Positions 1-6,256 of a DNA stretch of 8,985 nt are shown one piece after another (within the stretch, counting starts at the first letter, position 1; every line of letters begins with the position of its first letter). The stretch is from the NCBI GenBank assembly GCA_900552675.1, contig USAI01000090.1:1-8985 (forward strand), given 5' to 3'. The notes under the pieces were generated by a model. The model was not told the origin of the DNA. It saw only the letters and a program-made list of their open reading frames with translations, and ran no database searches. A program made the position numbers and the translations under genes. This stretch comes from an uncultured Prevotella sp. (GTDB lineage Bacteria > Bacteroidota > Bacteroidia > Bacteroidales > Bacteroidaceae).

Positions 1-227
1 AACATGGAATTGATGGCGTGAAGGGCATCTTGGAATATCCTCTTTTGAGAAAGACCCAAGAAGTGATACTGACGGATATTGACAGGGAAGAAATTCAGAC
101 TATTGCTGAAGAGATAACAAACGTAATCTCGCAGGAACAATGTCCACCTGTTGCGAAGAAAGGCATCTGCAAGAATTGCAGCTATTTTGAATTTTGTTAT
201 ATCAACGAAATGGAGGAAGAAGAATGA
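1..227 (+). CDS. cas4: Cas4 exonuclease, C-terminal part (5' end outside window)
   Basis: The frame is open from the window edge (first whole codon at base 3, reading HGIDGVKGILEYP) to TGA at 225-227, so only about the last 75 residues are visible. Cas4 is a RecB-like nuclease with an Fe-S cluster. It works with Cas1 and Cas2 to trim prespacers and select those next to a PAM. Seen here are the family's GILEYPLLRKTQEV strand and the C-terminal cysteine cluster CKNCSYFEFC (C-x2-C-x5-C), which supplies three of the four cluster ligands. The first cysteine and the nuclease active site would lie upstream and cannot be judged. The stop overlaps the cas1 start (ATGA at 224-227), showing translational coupling in a cas4-cas1-cas2 order. 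Together with the ATTGAAAT repeat end this points to type I-B, with interference genes probably further upstream (inference). Confidence 0.9.
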   Translation, partial: HGIDGVKGILEYPLLRKTQEVILTDIDREEIQTIAEEITNVISQEQCPPVAKKGICKNCSYFEFCYINEMEEEE

Positions 228-597
228 AAAGAAGTTTCTATCTGTTCAACCCCGGCATAATGGAGCGCAAGGACAACACGTTGAAGTTTACGCCCATTGT
301 CGTGAACGAAGACAATACGGAGATCAAACAGCAGCCCCGATACATTCCTATCGAGGATGTGGCAGAGTTGTATGCCTTCGGCAGTCTTAGGGCAAACAGT
401 GCTTTGTTCAATTTCTTGGGACAGAAAGGCAAAAAAATATTTGTAAAAGCGATGGAGGAACGCTATGACGAAACATTCCGCCACCGTTCTTTAGGACGCA
501 ATGTAAGCTACAAGCATCTCATAAAGCTGGAATGCTACAAGCTGTTGAAGATATCTTGAGGATAGAAGAATACAAACCTTTTAAAATGTATTGGTGA
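224..597 (+). pseudogene. cas1: Cas1 integrase remnant: internal deletion plus frameshift
   Basis: Cas1 is the spacer integrase, normally about 330 residues. Here the frame from ATG 224 gives only 111 residues, ending at TGA 557-559. Residues 1-67 are a normal Cas1 N-terminus (start MKRSFYLFNPG; ELYAFGSLRANSALFNFL). Residues from about 70 onward are the normal C-terminus (KKIFVKAMEERYDETF, then GRNVSYKHLIKLECYKLL). The middle, about 200 residues carrying the catalytic Glu, His and Asp, is missing in frame. The joint lies around 425-436 (KGKK, aaaggcaaaaaa), where both flanks plausibly read KG, so deletion by short homology is likely. A second lesion follows: a one-base shift near 548 cuts off the usual end. 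In the other frame the expected tail reads DILRIEEYKPFKMYW and stops at 595-597, one base before cas2. The start at 224 rather than 194 fits the ATGA overlap with cas4. The protein cannot be an active integrase. Confidence 0.88.
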
Positions 598-598
598 T

Positions 599-862
599 AT
601 GTATGTTATCGTTGTTTATGATGTAGGCGAAAAACGTGTCGGTAAAATGCTGAAACTATGCCGTCAATATCTGTGTTGGATACAAAACTCCGTATTTGAA
701 GGCGAACTATCTGAAGCAAAACTCAGGGAACTGAAACTGAAAATAAAAGGAATTATCGACCAGTCTGAGGACAGTATTATCATTTTCACAAATAAGATAG
801 GCTATAATATGGACAAACAAATACTTGGAAAAGAGAGGATGTTGACCAACAATTTCTTATAA
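599..862 (+). CDS. cas2: CRISPR-associated protein Cas2
   Basis: This 87-residue protein has the usual Cas2 length and a ferredoxin-like fold pattern. It begins MYVIVVYDV, with the conserved Asp8 at the end of strand 1. An arginine/lysine-rich helix follows (KRVGKMLKLCRQYL), then WIQNSVFEGEL, the IIIFTN strand and the C-terminal ERMLTNNFL that packs in the dimer. Cas2 is the structural bridge of the Cas1-Cas2 integration complex; some homologues also cleave nucleic acid. It appears intact, unlike cas1 immediately upstream, whose original stop lies one base before this ATG. Without a working Cas1 from elsewhere in the genome it has no known role in adaptation. Type assignment rests on context, not on Cas2 itself. 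Confidence 0.93.
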   Translation: MYVIVVYDVGEKRVGKMLKLCRQYLCWIQNSVFEGELSEAKLRELKLKIKGIIDQSEDSIIIFTNKIGYNMDKQILGKERMLTNNFL

Positions 863-1077
863 TAAAAGTTGTCGATGTGTTTTTCCCAACTGACAATCTA
901 TTCTTTCCGAAGCATACTTTAGCTCTTTGACTTGTTGTAACACCAATAAATGTACCAGTTGTCGCAAAACGCATAAAAATATATAATCACCCATCGACAT
1001 TTTTTCAATAAGATTTCATAACTTTGCATTCGCAAATTCTATTGAAAACAAGGATATTATATATCCCTAAACAATGG
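863..1077 (+). other. CRISPR leader
   Basis: This 215-base AT-rich stretch lies between the cas2 stop and the first repeat, where the leader belongs. It has no credible gene. It contains two copies of AGTTGTCG (867-874 and 957-964), and GTCGATG at 871-877 mirrored by CATCGAC at 992-998. These could be protein-binding or bending sites, but that is inference. The promoter-like box at 1019-1026 lies in its last quarter. No degenerate repeat is seen inside it. Confidence 0.75.
1019..1026 (+). promoter_or_regulatory. Likely -7 box for pre-crRNA transcription
   Basis: TAACTTTG matches the Bacteroidetes sigma-ABfr -7 consensus TAnnTTTG exactly. A transcript starting roughly 7 bases downstream would enter the first repeat at 1078 after about 45 bases, a sensible leader RNA length. 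No clear TTTG stands at the -33 spacing, only a T-rich run at 1000-1005, so the call rests on the -7 box and its position. Confidence 0.5.
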
Positions 1078-1629
1078 GTTTTAATCGTACCTTTATGGAA
1101 TTGAAATACCGTCAAAACAAAAGGCAAGGACTACCTACGCATGTTTTAATCGTACCTTTATGGAATTGAAATATGCACGGATATAGTCTTCAGCGCATCT
1201 GCCAAAGTTTTAATCGTACCTTTATGGAATTGAAATTTGGCGTGAAGACTGCGACATGTTCACCGACTATCAGTTTTAATCGTACCTTTATGGAATTGAA
1301 ATGAGGATTGCAGAGTATGGTGATAAACTTTGCTGAGTTTTAATCGTACCTTTATGGAATTGAAATAAATAGTAAAAGAAAGGTATTCTATACCTCCAGC
1401 ACAGTTTTAATCGTACCTTTATGGATTTGAAATAAAGATAGGGAGCTATGTTCTTCATTCCTTCCCATGGTTTTAATCGTACCTTTATGGAATTGAAATG
1501 CCGGTGCAGCGGATGGGATCGCCATCCTGACCAGTTTTAATCGTACCTTTATGGAATTGAAATTGTGTATGGAGCTGCTGTATGGCACGAAGTATTTGCG
1601 TTTTAATCGTACCTTTATGGAATTGAAAT
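1078..1629 (+). CRISPR. CRISPR array, nine 30-base repeats (type I-B-like)
   Basis: The repeat starts GTTTTAATCGTACC and ends TTTATGGAATTGAAAT. Copies begin at 1078, 1143, 1207, 1273, 1337, 1404, 1470, 1534 and 1600. Eight are identical. The sixth (1404-1433) has A to T at repeat position 23, base 1426. The eight enclosed spacers are 35, 34, 36, 34, 37, 36, 34 and 36 bases long, all different. The sequence after the ninth repeat (1630-1667) is probably a ninth spacer. The ATTGAAAT end would become the 8-base 5' handle of the crRNA after Cas6 cutting, as known for type I-B. Transcription is most likely plus strand, from the leader side next to cas2. No spacer matches anything else in this window by eye. 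With cas1 broken the array is probably fixed unless another Cas1 acts in trans. Confidence 0.98.
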
Positions 1630-1690
1630 GCCGTTGAAGATGTCACAGCAACGGCAGAACAGGGCGAGTTTTCAGGAGGGGGGGGGAATA
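1630..1690 (+). repeat. Ragged leader-distal array end: probable last spacer, truncated repeat and G9 tract
   Basis: After the ninth repeat come 38 spacer-like bases (1630-1667), then GTTTT at 1668-1672. This matches only the first five bases of the repeat before the sequence diverges into CAGGA and a run of nine G (1678-1686). This could be a degenerate final repeat or plain flanking DNA; five bases cannot decide. The G9 run is the longest G homopolymer in the window and is prone to length change or sequencing error. Confidence 0.45.
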
Positions 1691-1707
1691 AGGGTTAATG
1701 GATTTTA

Positions 1708-1866
1708 TCGGTCGGTAACACTATATAACAATCTTTTTTCGCGCTTTGCGCGTTTTATTTTAAACCCACAAGCAATGCATAGCAGTGCGAGCATAATAAT
1801 ACAATATTATAAATTGTAAAAACACAATAATATTATCTGCTCATAACATATAGTGTTACCAACCGA
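1708..1866. mobile_element. MITE-like element with 19-base terminal inverted repeats
   Basis: The left end TCGGTCGGTAACACTATAT (1708-1726) and the right end ATATAGTGTTACCAACCGA (1848-1866) are reverse complements at 18 of 19 positions. Weaker similarity continues outward to about 1700 and 1872 (GGATTTTA against GGCTTTTT read inward). The 121-base interior is AT-rich and codes for nothing credible. It holds a small hairpin CGCGCTTTGCGCG and the palindrome ATAATATTAT. Size, lack of coding and end symmetry suggest a non-autonomous element moved by a transposase elsewhere in the genome. No clear target-site duplication could be fixed because the outer boundary is imprecise. Alternatively it could be a decayed insertion sequence or a structured non-coding locus. 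Confidence 0.5.
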
Positions 1867-1938
1867 AAAAGCCTTTGACTCGAAAATAAAATACCATTAT
1901 ACATCTTCTACCTTCCTTAAACAAGATAAATATAATTG

Positions 1939-2043
1939 TTATTGCTCCATCCTTATATATTTTATAATTTGTTTTTCCAAAACAGGAAGGTCGTGCTTAA
2001 TAAAATGTTCAAGTCGGCTTTTATCTCTGCTACGTTCTCTCAT
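1939..2043 (-). pseudogene. hepT: HepT toxin remnant, catalytic core deleted
   Basis: This 34-codon frame starts inside the 3' end of mntA (14-base overlap, 2030-2043) and stops at 1939-1941. It reads like the two ends of a HEPN-family HepT RNase joined together: N-terminal RSRDKSRLEH as in family members, followed at once by DLPVLEKQIIKYI, which resembles the usual C-terminal helix. Whole HepT is about 110-115 residues, so some 75-80 are missing. These include the R-x4-6-H catalytic motif and the tyrosine after it that MntA modifies. HepT cleaves RNA and is silenced by AMPylation. This stub cannot be a nuclease. The placement just after mntA is exactly where hepT belongs in an mntA-hepT operon, which supports the call more than the short similarity alone. 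Confidence 0.65.
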
Positions 2044-2323
2044 ACACAAGAATTTTATCTCGTTCGGCTGACTCTTTAGCAAAAGGAAGTAAGGTGCCAT
2101 CTGATACTAAATCGACCTTTCGTCCTAATAGTTCTTCTAAATCGCTCCACATACCAAAGAATTTCAAACCAATAGGTTTGCTTTTATCCAAGGCTACAAT
2201 AATATCAACATCGCTATCTTGCGTTTCTTCCCCTCTTGAGAAAGAACCGAACAACCACGCTTTCAGCACGGGTTGGGTGCTAAAATATTGTCGCAAAGTT
2301 TCTATGATTGCTGATTTTCCCAT
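2030..2323 (-). CDS. mntA: MntA-type minimal nucleotidyltransferase antitoxin
   Basis: This 97-residue protein has a full nucleotidyltransferase signature, G26-S27-x10-D38-x-D40 (GSFSRGEETQDSDVDI), and a third acidic residue, Asp71, in RKVDLVSD. These are the metal and nucleotide ligands of the polymerase-beta-like fold. MntA antitoxins transfer AMP from ATP to a tyrosine of the HepT RNase and so inactivate it. Length and motif spacing are normal and nothing looks broken. Its partner downstream on the same strand survives only as a 34-codon stub that overlaps its stop codon, so this is probably an antitoxin without a toxin. The start at 2323 is the only ATG that retains the first helix. A general kanamycin-nucleotidyltransferase-like enzyme of unknown target is the alternative. 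Confidence 0.88.
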   Translation of the reverse strand: MGKSAIIETLRQYFSTQPVLKAWLFGSFSRGEETQDSDVDIIVALDKSKPIGLKFFGMWSDLEELLGRKVDLVSDGTLLPFAKESAERDKILVYERT

Positions 2324-2351
2324 AAAAATGTTGCTTTGTTGGTTTCAGGTG

Positions 2352-2381
2352 TAAAGTTATACTTTTTATTTGAAACGACAA
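2352..2381 (-). promoter_or_regulatory. Likely promoter of mntA
   Basis: On the minus strand TAACTTTA (2359-2352) matches the Bacteroidetes -7 box TAnnTTTG at all but the last position. A TTG (2381-2379) stands 19 bases upstream, the usual -33 spacing. The box lies about 29 bases before the mntA ATG. Pattern matching only. Confidence 0.45.
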
Positions 2382-2454
2382 GGTTTTATCTTCTTTTTTT
2401 ATTTAGTGTACTAAGAGAGGAGAGGTGGAAGGGAACAAGCGGCAAAGCTGAGCG

Positions 2455-2549
2455 GACAAGTAAACAAGGAGATTATCCCTGCTGTTTTAAGCCTTATAAA
2501 CAACGATTTCCAAAAAAAAGATATTTCCTTGTTTACCCGTATCTTGTCT
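2455..2549. repeat. Inverted-repeat unit (ACAAGTA-type ends)
   Basis: GTAAACAAGGA (2460-2470) is perfectly mirrored by TCCTTGTTTAC (2526-2536). GACAAG just outside on the left (2455-2460) is mirrored by CTTGTC (2543-2548). The left arm is itself a near tandem of (G/A)ACAAG. The interior is about 55 bases and contains a run of eight A (2512-2519). The unit could fold as a long hairpin or be a dispersed intergenic repeat. A stop-free plus frame also crosses it (2415-2573), but it lacks a start codon and I recognise no family. Confidence 0.4.
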
Positions 2550-2738
2550 ACTGATAGAGCAAGTTGCAAAACTTAAATAACCTCATATAACAGTTACGTA
2601 GGAGCCACTACGCGCCTTTATATCTGAGATTATATCTACCATATTGTTTAATACGCTTAAATATAAAAATAATTAAGAGCACCTATTTAAGAAGTTATTT
2701 TCCGTTATTATAAAATAGTATGAATTCAGTTTTTTTTG
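2549..2738. other. AT-rich gene-free stretch
   Basis: No gene or RNA is recognised here; with 2324-2454 and the units listed separately it forms a 598-base gap between mntA and the large surface-protein gene. The only repeat seen is a direct pair, GCACCTATT(T/G)AAGAA, at 2679-2693 and 2749-2763, 70 bases apart, whose second copy begins just after the promoter box. Open frames crossing it have no start or similarity that would support coding. Confidence 0.4.
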
Positions 2739-2746
2739 TATTTTTG
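2739..2746 (+). promoter_or_regulatory. Likely -7 box for the FN3 surface-protein gene
   Basis: TATTTTTG fits TAnnTTTG and is followed by GCCGC, with a run of eight T before it. A start near 2753 would give a 5' leader of about 170 bases. No TTTG at the -33 spacing is visible, so this is moderate evidence. Confidence 0.4.
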
Positions 2747-2763
2747 CCGCACCTATTGAAGAA

Positions 2764-2909
2764 TTGCCTGTTTTCAAATAAGCAACACTGAAACAAGTAA
2801 TGACTTTGACAGGTAGTTTTCCCCAGGCAAACTTCGCATAATCGTTATGACGATAAACGTACCAGTTACTTGGATGAACTTTGAGAGACATAAACTATAC
2901 AGTGTTGCT
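2764..2909 (+). promoter_or_regulatory. Candidate structured 5' leader RNA
   Basis: Three complementary pairs lie between the promoter box and the start codon. AGCAACACTG (2781-2790) pairs perfectly with CAGTGTTGCT (2900-2909), ending 12 bases before the ATG. TTGCCTG (2764-2770) pairs with CAGGCAA (2824-2830). ATCGT-TATG-ACGAT (2841-2854) is a small hairpin inside the first pair. The first two pairs cross each other, so they would be alternatives or a pseudoknot. It matches no riboswitch I know. Function, if any, is inferred: control of translation of the downstream protein. Confidence 0.35.
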
Positions 2910-2921
2910 ACTTAAAAACTT

Positions 2922-5900
2922 ATGAAGAAACAAAAAGCACTATTTCTTCTTACGCTCATGCTATCTGCCATTTGTATGCGGATAGGAGCAACATCATTGC
3001 CTGCCTTTGCTGCTGCAGCAAAAGCACAAGAACCTACGCTCTATGGATGCATGATTTACTCGTCGCTATGGAAGTCCAACTCTGATGGCGAGTTCGGCAT
3101 TTACTCGTTCCCAGCGACATCAAGCCCTACTTTCACACCCGTATCAGTGTCGAAAGACTATAACCTTGTGGGTGGTGCTTGCTTCAACGGCATGTTCTGT
3201 GGCTACAAAGTACTGACATTTGGCAGCACCCTACTTTCATCTACTTATTATCTTTTTGATGCTGACACATGGACAGTGGTAGCTAAGAAAGCCCTTGACC
3301 GTGCTTTCAGCAACTTTGCCACCAGTGCCATAGCCTACAATCCAAAAGACGACACGCTGTACGGACAGTTTATGACTGCCGATGGACAAGGACTGTGCAT
3401 ATCATCAATTGATGTAACGACAGGCGTGCCCACACAAATTGCTGAGATACAGGGCAACCATATGTTCCTCACCTTCAGCTTCGACAAGAACGGAACACTT
3501 TATGCCATTGCCGACGACGGAAACCTGTACACCGTAAACATCAAAACTGGCGAAAGCACCATCGTGGGCAACACTGGCGTAAGCAACCTGCAATACGGCC
3601 AAAGTGCAACCATCGACCCCGCTACAGGACGTATGTTTTGGTCGTCAATGGACAGCAACCGCAAGTCGGCTCTCTATGAGGTAAACCTCACCACAGGCCA
3701 AGCTACGCTCGTAGCCGACTATGGCTCAACACTCGAGTTTGTAGGATTGCACACCGCCTCGCCCTATTGCGAACAAACGGCACCTGCTGCCGCCACCGAC
3801 GTGGCTGTAACCTATGCCACACCAGGTAGCAACAAAGCCACTATCTCGTTCACGGCACCCTCAACAGCCATCGACGGCACACCGCTCACAGGCAACCTAA
3901 CCTTAAGCGTGGCTTACGACTATGTTCAGAGCGTGACAAAATTTAATGCTGTGAAACCTGGAGAAAAATATACGTTTACCGACAACCTGGAAACAGGACA
4001 CCACAAGGTAGACGTATGGTTGGTAAACGAGGCTGGCAAAGGCCTACGTGCACACACCACAACCTTTACAGGCCACGACCTGCCTGGTGCTGCCACCGAC
4101 CTCACGTTCAGCATCGACAACATGAAGGCAAAGGTAAACTGGAACGCACCTACAACGGGTATTAACGGTGGCTATTTCCCTACCGAAGAACTATATTATA
4201 AGGTGTATCGTAACCCAGGCAACGTGCTCGTGGCCGACAACCTCAAAGCGACATCGTTTGAAGAAGATCTGCCTGAAGGCATGGCCAAATATTACTATCG
4301 CGTAGTGGCTTGCACCACTGAAGGCGAAGGTGGCGAAGCCACATCAAACGTTATACAGCATGGCGACGTTATGACCATTCCTTATGAGGCAACCTTCAGC
4401 GATGCCTCATCGCTCGACCTCTTCACTGCTATTGATGCAAATAATGACGGCAAGAACTGGAAATGGGCAGAAAATGCAGCCATGAGCGAAGATCGTTTCG
4501 GCAACAGTTCAGCCGACAACTGGCTCATCACCCCCGACCTTCAGCTCACTAACGACTGGATTTACCGTCTCACCTTTACCACAAAAGCATACGGCAACTA
4601 TTACACCGAAACGCTGAAAACAGCCTACGGCAGTGGCAACACGGTAGAAGCCATGACCGAACCTCTGAGCACCTACACCGTACATGGCGACGAGTATGTA
4701 GAACACTCGTCACTGATTGAGATAAAAAACAATGGTCGCTACAACATAGGTTTCCATCATGCCAGCGAGGGGAGCGGCACCTTCCAGACGCTCTATATCG
4801 GCTCGATAAAGGTAGAAAAGTATATACCCATTACCGCCCCTGACAGCGTAACTGACCTGCGTGCCACCTCAGGCGAGGTAGGCTCTCTTGATGGCAGTGT
4901 TTCATTTAAAGTTCCCACACGTTGCATTAACGGTTCGGCACTGACCAAGGTTAACAAAGTGATTGTATATGTAAACGATGTTGAAGCCAAACAGTTTAAC
5001 AATCCTGCACCTGGCGAGCAGCTGCAAATGGGCGTCAAGCTCAGCAACGGCAATAATGTAGTGAAGGTGGTAGCTTATGACGATGCCACCCACGGACGCG
5101 AATACGAGAAGAATGTTTGGGGCGGCGTTGACGTGCCTGGCTATGTGCGCAACATTAAGGCCGTGTGGAACGAAGAAAACGACAAGGCTACCGATGTATC
5201 ATGGGATGCACCAACAGAAGGCTTAAACAACGGTTACATCGATGCCGAAGCCCTTACCTACAACTATCTTGTATATTCTTCGTTCATGGGCTACTACGAC
5301 TCGAAGATGGGCATTAAAGACCGTCACTATACGGCTACCTCTACACTGACATCAGGCCAGACCTATTTCTATGGAGCCATTCGTGCCGTGTCGGCAGCAG
5401 GCAGAAGCTCGGTATATGTGCCTTTCGGCATCACATTAGGCACCCCGCTCAAGAGCCTTTCTGAAAGTTTTGCTAATGGTGCTACCACCACCTCGTTCTG
5501 GTCGGTAGGACATCTTAGCGACATTGTTACATGGGCGATGGCAAAAGACGGCACCATACAGTCGTACGACAACGACGGCGGATACGCCTTCAGCAACGGT
5601 GCCGACGGTGCTGGCGAGTCGCGTCTTGAAACGCCTATCCTCACAATAGATGACGCCACACCTCAGTCAATCGAATTTTATATATACCGCAAGCCAGGCA
5701 ACACATCAACCCTTACGATTGATGCCACTACCGATGGTAGAAACTTTGAACCCATAAGTGCTTCCATCAGTACCGATGGCGAAACAGGCTGGTATCGCTG
5801 CGAGGTGCCTCTGACATCACTTGCTGGCAAACGTCGCGTGCAACTTGGTTTCCACAGCAACGTAGCCAAGGACGAATTTGTTGCTATTGACAACGTCAAT

Positions 5901-6140
5901 CTTATCAACACCACAACAGGCATTAATCAAGCAATTGCTGCCAAGGGCAACATACGTGTAGCAAATGGACAGATAACAGTAAGCGGCATGGCAGGACAAA
6001 CCCTGCATGTAGTATCGCCCGATGGACGTATTCTGCTGAAGCAAGTTGTTACGTCAGACAACGAAACATTGCCCCTGTCATACCATGGTGTATGCTTCGT
6101 TATATGTGGTGGACATTCAGCAAAGGTGGTAAACAAATAA
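2922..6140 (+). CDS. Secreted multidomain FN3/jelly-roll surface protein with T9SS-like C-terminus
   Basis: This is a 1072-residue protein. Residues 1-35 are a signal peptide (MKKQK, hydrophobic core, AKA before QEP). Cys18 lacks a proper lipobox, so secretion by signal peptidase I is likelier. Residues about 36-285 resemble a beta-propeller, with repeated strands such as GTLYAIADDGNLYTVNIKTG. The body is a duplicated unit: FN3 (about 286-385), FN3 (386-482) and a jelly-roll of the cleaved-adhesin type (484-635, with DNWLITPDL), then FN3 (638-735), FN3 (736-840) and jelly-roll (843-998, with ESRLETPIL). Residues 999-1072 (TTGINQ, then GQITVSGMAGQTLHVVSPDG and GGHSAKVVNK) resemble the T9SS type A sorting domain, so surface attachment or release through that system is inferred. 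No catalytic motif is visible; binding or adhesion is the best guess. It is followed by a terminator shared with the convergent esterase gene and appears monocistronic. Confidence 0.85.
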   Translation: MKKQKALFLLTLMLSAICMRIGATSLPAFAAAAKAQEPTLYGCMIYSSLWKSNSDGEFGIYSFPATSSPTFTPVSVSKDYNLVGGACFNGMFCGYKVLTFGSTLLSSTYYLFDADTWTVVAKKALDRAFSNFATSAIAYNPKDDTLYGQFMTADGQGLCISSIDVTTGVPTQIAEIQGNHMFLTFSFDKNGTLYAIADDGNLYTVNIKTGESTIVGNTGVSNLQYGQSATIDPATGRMFWSSMDSNRKSALYEVNLTTGQATLVADYGSTLEFVGLHTASPYCEQTAPAAATDVAVTYATPGSNKATISFTAPSTAIDGTPLTGNLTLSVAYDYVQSVTKFNAVKPGEKYTFTDNLETGHHKVDVWLVNEAGKGLRAHTTTFTGHDLPGAATDLTFSIDNMKAKVNWNAPTTGINGGYFPTEELYYKVYRNPGNVLVADNLKATSFEEDLPEGMAKYYYRVVACTTEGEGGEATSNVIQHGDVMTIPYEATFSDASSLDLFTAIDANNDGKNWKWAENAAMSEDRFGNSSADNWLITPDLQLTNDWIYRLTFTTKAYGNYYTETLKTAYGSGNTVEAMTEPLSTYTVHGDEYVEHSSLIEIKNNGRYNIGFHHASEGSGTFQTLYIGSIKVEKYIPITAPDSVTDLRATSGEVGSLDGSVSFKVPTRCINGSALTKVNKVIVYVNDVEAKQFNNPAPGEQLQMGVKLSNGNNVVKVVAYDDATHGREYEKNVWGGVDVPGYVRNIKAVWNEENDKATDVSWDAPTEGLNNGYIDAEALTYNYLVYSSFMGYYDSKMGIKDRHYTATSTLTSGQTYFYGAIRAVSAAGRSSVYVPFGITLGTPLKSLSESFANGATTTSFWSVGHLSDIVTWAMAKDGTIQSYDNDGGYAFSNGADGAGESRLETPILTIDDATPQSIEFYIYRKPGNTSTLTIDATTDGRNFEPISASISTDGETGWYRCEVPLTSLAGKRRVQLGFHSNVAKDEFVAIDNVNLINTTTGINQAIAAKGNIRVANGQITVSGMAGQTLHVVSPDGRILLKQVVTSDNETLPLSYHGVCFVICGGHSAKVVNK

Positions 6141-6190
6141 TCTACCCAAGCACCATGTTCACATGAAATGGTATAAATAATAAGAAACTG

Positions 6191-6238
6191 AAAACGCTGC
6201 TGCGCACCGCGATAGTATGGTGCACAGCAGCGTTTTTT
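6191..6238. terminator. Bidirectional intrinsic terminator between convergent genes
   Basis: AACGCTGCTG (6193-6202) pairs with CAGCAGCGTT (6225-6234). After one C-A mismatch the stem continues as GCACC with GGTGC around a 10-base loop. The stem is followed by TTTTTT on the plus strand and preceded by AAAA (a U run on the minus strand). It lies 50 bases after the surface-protein stop and 18 bases after the esterase stop, so it can serve both. Confidence 0.92.
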
Positions 6239-6256
6239 CGGCTTATTGAGGTAACA

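Noticed and set aside
194..223. Upstream ATG extending cas1 by ten codons
   Set aside because: It would overlap the conserved cas4 cysteine end by 34 bases; the ATGA overlap at 224 fits the family start MKRSFYLFNPG.
1078..1629. Possible self-targeting spacers within the window
   Set aside because: By eye no spacer matches any other part of the window on either strand; genome-wide matches cannot be tested here.
1628..1819. 63-codon plus frame starting in the last CRISPR repeat
   Set aside because: It runs through repeat, spacer, G tract and the inverted-repeat element; composition is not protein-like and it crosses distinct structural units.
2673..2891. 72-codon minus frame opposite the surface-protein leader
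   Set aside because: Low-complexity AT-rich translation that overlaps a promoter box and the paired leader segments. Parts look protein-like, but there is no family I can name, so non-coding is the simpler reading.
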